Below, in pieces: positions 60,472 through 64,000 of a stretch of 64,000 nucleotides of DNA (position 1 is the first letter of the stretch; each line of letters opens with the position of its first letter). The stretch is from Oceanicaulis sp052055585 (lineage in GTDB: Bacteria; Pseudomonadota; Alphaproteobacteria; Caulobacterales; Maricaulaceae): positions 2,790,001-2,854,000 of the forward strand of contig NZ_CP170485.1 of the NCBI RefSeq assembly GCF_052055585.1. Direction: 5' to 3'. The notes beneath the pieces were generated by a model. That model ran no database searches, was not told where the DNA came from, and saw only the letters and a program-made list of their open reading frames with translations. Made by a program: the position numbers and the translations under genes.

Positions 60472-61821
60472 ATGTCCAACGCCACACCTGCCCCGTCCAA
60501 GGCCGTAAGCGGGCCCAAAACCGCCCGCCCTGTCAATGCCCTGAAAGGACGACTTCACGCGGCGGCGGACAAATCCTGTTCACATCGCGCGCTGATCTTT
60601 TCTGCACTGGCGGATGGGGAAAGCCGGATCGAGGGCCTGCTGGAAAGCGATGACGTTCTGGCGACCGCCCGCGCCGTCGCCGCCCTCGGCGCGGATGTGA
60701 AGCGCGAAGGCCCCGGTCAATGGCGCGTGACCGGTCGCGGCCGGTGGACCAGCCCGGCTCAACCGCTCGACCTTGGAAACTCCGGCACCGGCGTGCGCCT
60801 GTTGATGGGCGCAGCGAGCCGGTTTGATCTCCAGGCCGAATTTGTGGGCGATGAAAGCCTGTCCTCGCGCCCCATGGCGCGGGTGCTCGATCCGCTGTCG
60901 CGCATGGGCGTGAAAAGCCAGTCCAATGATGGCGGTCGCCTGCCGGTGACCCTGCGCGGCTCATCCACGCTCAACGCCATCGAGTACACCCCGCCCGTCG
61001 CCTCCGCCCAGGTTAAAAGCGCCATCCTGCTTGCCGGTCTTGGCGCGGTCGGCGAAACCATTGTGCGCGAACCCCACTCCACTCGCGATCACACCGAGAT
61101 CATGGCGCCCGTCTATGGCGCCGATCTGAGCGTGGAGCGACAGGGCGAGGGCCTGATCGCGCGCGTGCGCGGAGGCAAGACATTGTCGCCCGCAAACGTC
61201 TCCATCCCCGGCGATCCGTCCTCGGCGGCCTTCCCGGTCGCGGCGGCGCTGGTCACACGCGACAGCATGATCACGGTCACTGGCGTGATGACCAACACCG
61301 CCCGCTTCGGACTCTACAAGGTGCTCGGGATGATGGGCGCTGACCTTGAAATGACGCCCGCCGGCGAGCGCTGCGGCGAGCAGCTGGTGGACATCACGGT
61401 GCGTTCGGGCGCGCTCAAAGGCGTTGAAGTCCCGGCCTCCCTCGCGCCGTCCATGATCGATGAATACCCGATCCTGTCAGTCATCGCCGCCTTTGCGGAC
61501 GGGGTGACCGTGATGCAGGGGCTGGCCGAATTGCGCGCCAAGGAAAGCGACCGTCTGGCGGCCAGCGCCGCTTTGCTGGACGCCAATGGCGTCAAGGTCG
61601 AGCTGGGCGAGGATTCCCTGACGGTGCATGGCTGCGGACAGGACGGGGTTCCGGGTGGCGGGATGGTGAAAACCCATCACGATCATCGACTTGCCATGAG
61701 CGCGCTGATCATGGGTCTGGGCGCCCAGGCGCCGGTCAGCGTGGATGATGTCGCCATGATCGCGACCAGTTATCCGGACTTCTTTGACCATATGGCGACG
61801 CTCGGCGCGCAAATCGACTAG
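60472..61821 (+). CDS. aroA: 3-phosphoshikimate 1-carboxyvinyltransferase (EPSP synthase), class II
   Basis: 449 residues from ATG 60472 with GGAGCCCGC upstream. Makes EPSP from shikimate 3-phosphate and PEP in aromatic amino-acid synthesis. Class II features, as in the Agrobacterium CP4 enzyme: GNSGTGVRLLMG, RPMARVLDPL, SAQVKSAILLAGL, RDHTEIM and GDPSSAAFPVAAAL. DEYPILSVIAAF and ELRAKESDRL complete the active site. Class II enzymes are typically insensitive to glyphosate. It is followed by a 334-bp gap and rpsA, with no cmk between. Confidence 0.96.
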   Translation: MSNATPAPSKAVSGPKTARPVNALKGRLHAAADKSCSHRALIFSALADGESRIEGLLESDDVLATARAVAALGADVKREGPGQWRVTGRGRWTSPAQPLDLGNSGTGVRLLMGAASRFDLQAEFVGDESLSSRPMARVLDPLSRMGVKSQSNDGGRLPVTLRGSSTLNAIEYTPPVASAQVKSAILLAGLGAVGETIVREPHSTRDHTEIMAPVYGADLSVERQGEGLIARVRGGKTLSPANVSIPGDPSSAAFPVAAALVTRDSMITVTGVMTNTARFGLYKVLGMMGADLEMTPAGERCGEQLVDITVRSGALKGVEVPASLAPSMIDEYPILSVIAAFADGVTVMQGLAELRAKESDRLAASAALLDANGVKVELGEDSLTVHGCGQDGVPGGGMVKTHHDHRLAMSALIMGLGAQAPVSVDDVAMIATSYPDFFDHMATLGAQID

Positions 61822-62155
61822 CGTCCCGAGTCAGTTAGCCGGTCCGGCAAGCCTTGCTCTCCTGGTAAATCTGCGGTAAGTCCGCGCGCGATTGGCCTGT
61901 TGCGTCTGAGGACAGGAAGAGGTCAATCATTCGCCGGGCGGGCGATGACCCGCGGCCTGGCGCGCCTTCATCTTGTTCGTCGGTTCTGACTTACGGCTCG
62001 ATCGCGCCGCCCTGCCGTTTCGCTCTGCTCATTTGGAACGCGTTATCCGGCCGTTCGCGGCTGCTTTGGAGATTTCCAGCCGCCGTGCGCGGCAAGACCG
62101 CCGGATACAACCGGCCGGCCGGAAACGACGACAACCCCTGGAGCCATCCTCTAAC
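61822..62155 (+). promoter_or_regulatory. aroA-rpsA intergenic leader, no gene seen
   Basis: 334 bp between aroA and rpsA. No reading frame here resembles a protein; the frame that runs into rpsA from 61973 lacks conserved sequence. Cytidylate kinase (cmk, about 630 bp), often located here, is absent. The long leader probably carries the rpsA promoter and sites for S1 autoregulation; no single promoter could be assigned with confidence. Confidence 0.5.
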
Positions 62156-63853
62156 ATGTCTGAAACCAACACCTCGGCCCCGAGCCGCGATGATTTCGCC
62201 TCAATGCTGGAAGCGTCCCTTGCGGGCCGCGACCTCATGGAAGGCACGGTGGTGCGCGGCACCGTCACTGCAGTCCTGCACGACACCGTTGTCATCGACG
62301 TCGGTCTGAAAACCGAAGGCCGCGTGGCCCTGCGTGAATTCACCGGCCCCGGCTCTGAAGCCCCGAAACTGGGCGATCAGGTCGACATCTACCTTGAGCG
62401 TATCGAGAACGCGATGGGTGAAGCGGTTCTGTCGCGCGACAAAGCCCGCCGCGAAGAAGCCTGGGACCGTCTGGAGAAGACGTTCGAATCCAAAGAGCCG
62501 GTCAACGGCGCCATCGTCGGCCGCGTCAAAGGTGGCTTCACCGTGGACCTGGGCGGCGCATCTGCGTTCCTGCCGGGCTCTCAGGTGGACATCCGTCCGG
62601 TGCGTGACGTGGCCCCGCTCATGAACAAAGAGCAGCCGTTCGCGATCCTGAAAATGGACCGTCCGCGCGGCAACATCGTGGTCTCCCGCCGCGCTGTCCT
62701 GGAAGAATCCCGCGCCGAGCAGCGCGCTGAGCTCGTCGGTCAGCTGGCCGAAGGCGAAGTGCGTGAAGGCGTCGTCAAGAACATCACCGATTACGGTGCG
62801 TTCGTGGATCTGGGCGGCATTGACGGCCTGCTGCACGTCACCGACATGAGCTGGTCGCGCGTGGGTCACCCGAGCGAAGTGGTCGAAGTCGGCCAGACCG
62901 TTCAGGTGCAGATCATCAAGATCAACAAAGACACCCAGCGCATCTCGCTCGGCATGAAGCAGCTGCAGTCCGATCCGTGGGACGGCGTGGCGCTGAAATA
63001 CCCGAACGGCGCTGTCTTCAAGGGCCGCGTGACGAACATTGCCGAATACGGCGCGTTCGTGGAGCTGGAGCCGGGCGTCGAAGGTCTGGTGCACGTCTCC
63101 GAGATGAGCTGGACCAAGAAGAACGTCCACCCGGGCAAAATCGTCTCCACCTCCCAGGAAGTGGACGTCATGGTGCTCGACGTGGATCCGGACAAGCGTC
63201 GCGTCTCGCTTGGCATCAAGCAGACCCAGCGCAATCCGTGGGAAGTCTTCGCTGAAGCTCACCCGGTCGGCTCCGAGGTCGAAGGCGAAGTCAAGAACAT
63301 CACCGAATTCGGTCTGTTCATCGGCGTCGACGAAGAAATCGACGGCATGGTTCACCTGTCCGATCTCGACTGGGATCGTTCGGGCGAAGACGCCATCCAG
63401 GACTACAAAAAAGGCGACTCCGTGCGCGCCAAGGTTCTGGACGTCGATGTCGAGAAAGAACGCGTCTCCCTGGGCGTCAAGCAACTGGGCGGCGATCCGA
63501 TGGACGAAGGCGGCTTCAAGCGCGGCGAGACCGTGACCTGCACCGTCACCGAAATCACCACTGGCGGCGTCGAAGTCAGCCTGGGCCCGGACAACCTGGT
63601 CAAGGCGTTCATCCGCAAGTCCGACATCTCGCGTGACCGCGCCGAGCAACGCCCCGAGCGTTTTGCTGTCGGCGACAAGGTCGACGCGCGCGTCACCAAC
63701 ATCGACAAGGCGTCTCGCCGCGTTTCCGTGTCCATCAAGGCGCTGGAAATGGCGGAAGAGAAAGAAGCCGTCGAACAGTACGGGTCTTCTGACTCCGGCG
63801 CGTCCCTGGGCGATATCCTGGGCGCCGCTCTGAAAGGTCAAGACGAAGACTAA
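62156..63853 (+). CDS. rpsA: 30S ribosomal protein S1
   Basis: 565 residues from ATG 62156 (MSETNTSAPSRDDFASMLE), the usual alphaproteobacterial length. Six S1 OB-fold repeats can be followed, each with a glycine-phenylalanine strand: VVRGTVTAVLHDTVVIDVGL, VKGGFTVDLGG, ITDYGAFVDLGGIDGLLHVTDM, IAEYGAFVELEPGVEGLVHVSEM, ITEFGLFIGVDEEIDGMVHL, and a sixth near residue 455. S1 brings mRNA to the ribosome and represses its own translation. A strong terminator follows. Confidence 0.97.
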   Translation: MSETNTSAPSRDDFASMLEASLAGRDLMEGTVVRGTVTAVLHDTVVIDVGLKTEGRVALREFTGPGSEAPKLGDQVDIYLERIENAMGEAVLSRDKARREEAWDRLEKTFESKEPVNGAIVGRVKGGFTVDLGGASAFLPGSQVDIRPVRDVAPLMNKEQPFAILKMDRPRGNIVVSRRAVLEESRAEQRAELVGQLAEGEVREGVVKNITDYGAFVDLGGIDGLLHVTDMSWSRVGHPSEVVEVGQTVQVQIIKINKDTQRISLGMKQLQSDPWDGVALKYPNGAVFKGRVTNIAEYGAFVELEPGVEGLVHVSEMSWTKKNVHPGKIVSTSQEVDVMVLDVDPDKRRVSLGIKQTQRNPWEVFAEAHPVGSEVEGEVKNITEFGLFIGVDEEIDGMVHLSDLDWDRSGEDAIQDYKKGDSVRAKVLDVDVEKERVSLGVKQLGGDPMDEGGFKRGETVTCTVTEITTGGVEVSLGPDNLVKAFIRKSDISRDRAEQRPERFAVGDKVDARVTNIDKASRRVSVSIKALEMAEEKEAVEQYGSSDSGASLGDILGAALKGQDED

Positions 63854-63893
63854 TCGTCTGATCTTGCACTTTCTCCCCATCTGAGGGAGCTGG

Positions 63894-63927
63894 AACCCCC
63901 GATGCCCGTCATCGGGGGTTCTTTTTT
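63894..63927 (+). terminator. Intrinsic terminator of rpsA
   Basis: AACCCCCGATG (63894-63904), loop CCCGT, CATCGGGGGTT (63910-63920) form a perfect 11-bp stem followed by CTTTTTT. It lies 40 bp past the rpsA stop. Confidence 0.92.
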
Positions 63928-63949
63928 GGGTTGTAGCCCGGCTAACCGA

Positions 63950-63979
63950 TTGACGGCTCTGTTCAGGTGTTCCTACACT
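63950..63979 (+). promoter_or_regulatory. Candidate sigma-70 promoter for the next gene
   Basis: TTGACG (63950-63955) and TACACT (63974-63979) are separated by 18 bases, past the rpsA terminator. The match is 5/6 and 4/6 to consensus. The gene it would serve starts beyond the window; ihfB commonly follows rpsA in this class. Confidence 0.5.
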
Positions 63980-64000
63980 GATGACCTTCAAGGGGACTGG

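Noticed and set aside
61973..62155. Extended N-terminus of ribosomal protein S1
   Set aside because: The frame is open but the extra 61 residues are Arg-rich and unlike S1. The conserved protein starts at the ATG 62156.

Overview
The window is a gene-dense, GC-rich chromosomal stretch of an alphaproteobacterium. Three large TonB-dependent receptors, a FecI/FecR-type regulatory pair, an IalB-like protein, a DUF1150 protein, a FYDLN-acid (TIGR02300) protein, an alphaproteobacterial-type long isocitrate dehydrogenase and an RpoE/ChrR-like pair point to a marine, Caulobacter-like lineage (Maricaulales/Hyphomonadales, for example Oceanicaulis or Maricaulis). The genus is an inference. No phage, insertion sequence, integrase or CRISPR array was seen.

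Region by region. 0-8.4 kb: a truncated SGNH esterase, HxlR, GlxA/AraC, LysR and TetR regulators, a membrane-anchored amidohydrolase, a flavodoxin-like protein, and an NmrA/DUF1772 pair divergent from TetR/GNAT with two clear palindromes between them. 8.4-15.9 kb: a complete histidine-utilisation operon (hutI-hutH-hutU-hutG, tightly overlapping) with divergent hutC and a 16-bp candidate HutC operator, followed by a sodium/dicarboxylate symporter. 16-22.6 kb: a tripartite RND efflux operon (adaptor, pump, outer-membrane factor) with a divergent TetR regulator and three palindromes. 22.6-29.3 kb: a same-strand set of TonB receptor, TPR-sulfotransferase and BetT-like choline transporter, with two perfect hairpins between the first two. 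29.7-31.2 kb: trhO and a glutathione S-transferase.

31.2-45.4 kb: nine consecutive minus-strand genes. In transcription order they are a lipoprotein S10 carboxypeptidase, a Cys-rich Sel1-repeat protein, a ComP-like histidine kinase, a LuxR-type response regulator, a FecI-like sigma factor, a FecR-like anti-sigma factor, a TonB receptor, a prolyl oligopeptidase, and a second, paralogous TonB receptor that carries the STN signalling domain. This reads as a surface-signalling peptide-uptake locus and is the most system-like part of the window.

45.5-64 kb: mostly housekeeping. It holds tRNA-Ser(GGA), a TerB/DUF533 protein, LysR, icd, a REP-like triple hairpin, rsmB-rlmN, a DUF6065 protein with a lipoprotein, a sterol-desaturase/LysR pair, IalB, an ECF sigma factor with a ChrR-like cupin anti-sigma factor, a UbiH-family hydroxylase, a SpoU methyltransferase, DUF1150, tRNA-Ala(GGC), a FYDLN-acid protein, class II aroA and rpsA. 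The ChrR-like protein keeps its cupin metal site but has lost three of the four zinc ligands of its sigma-binding domain. No cmk lies between aroA and rpsA, where it is often found.
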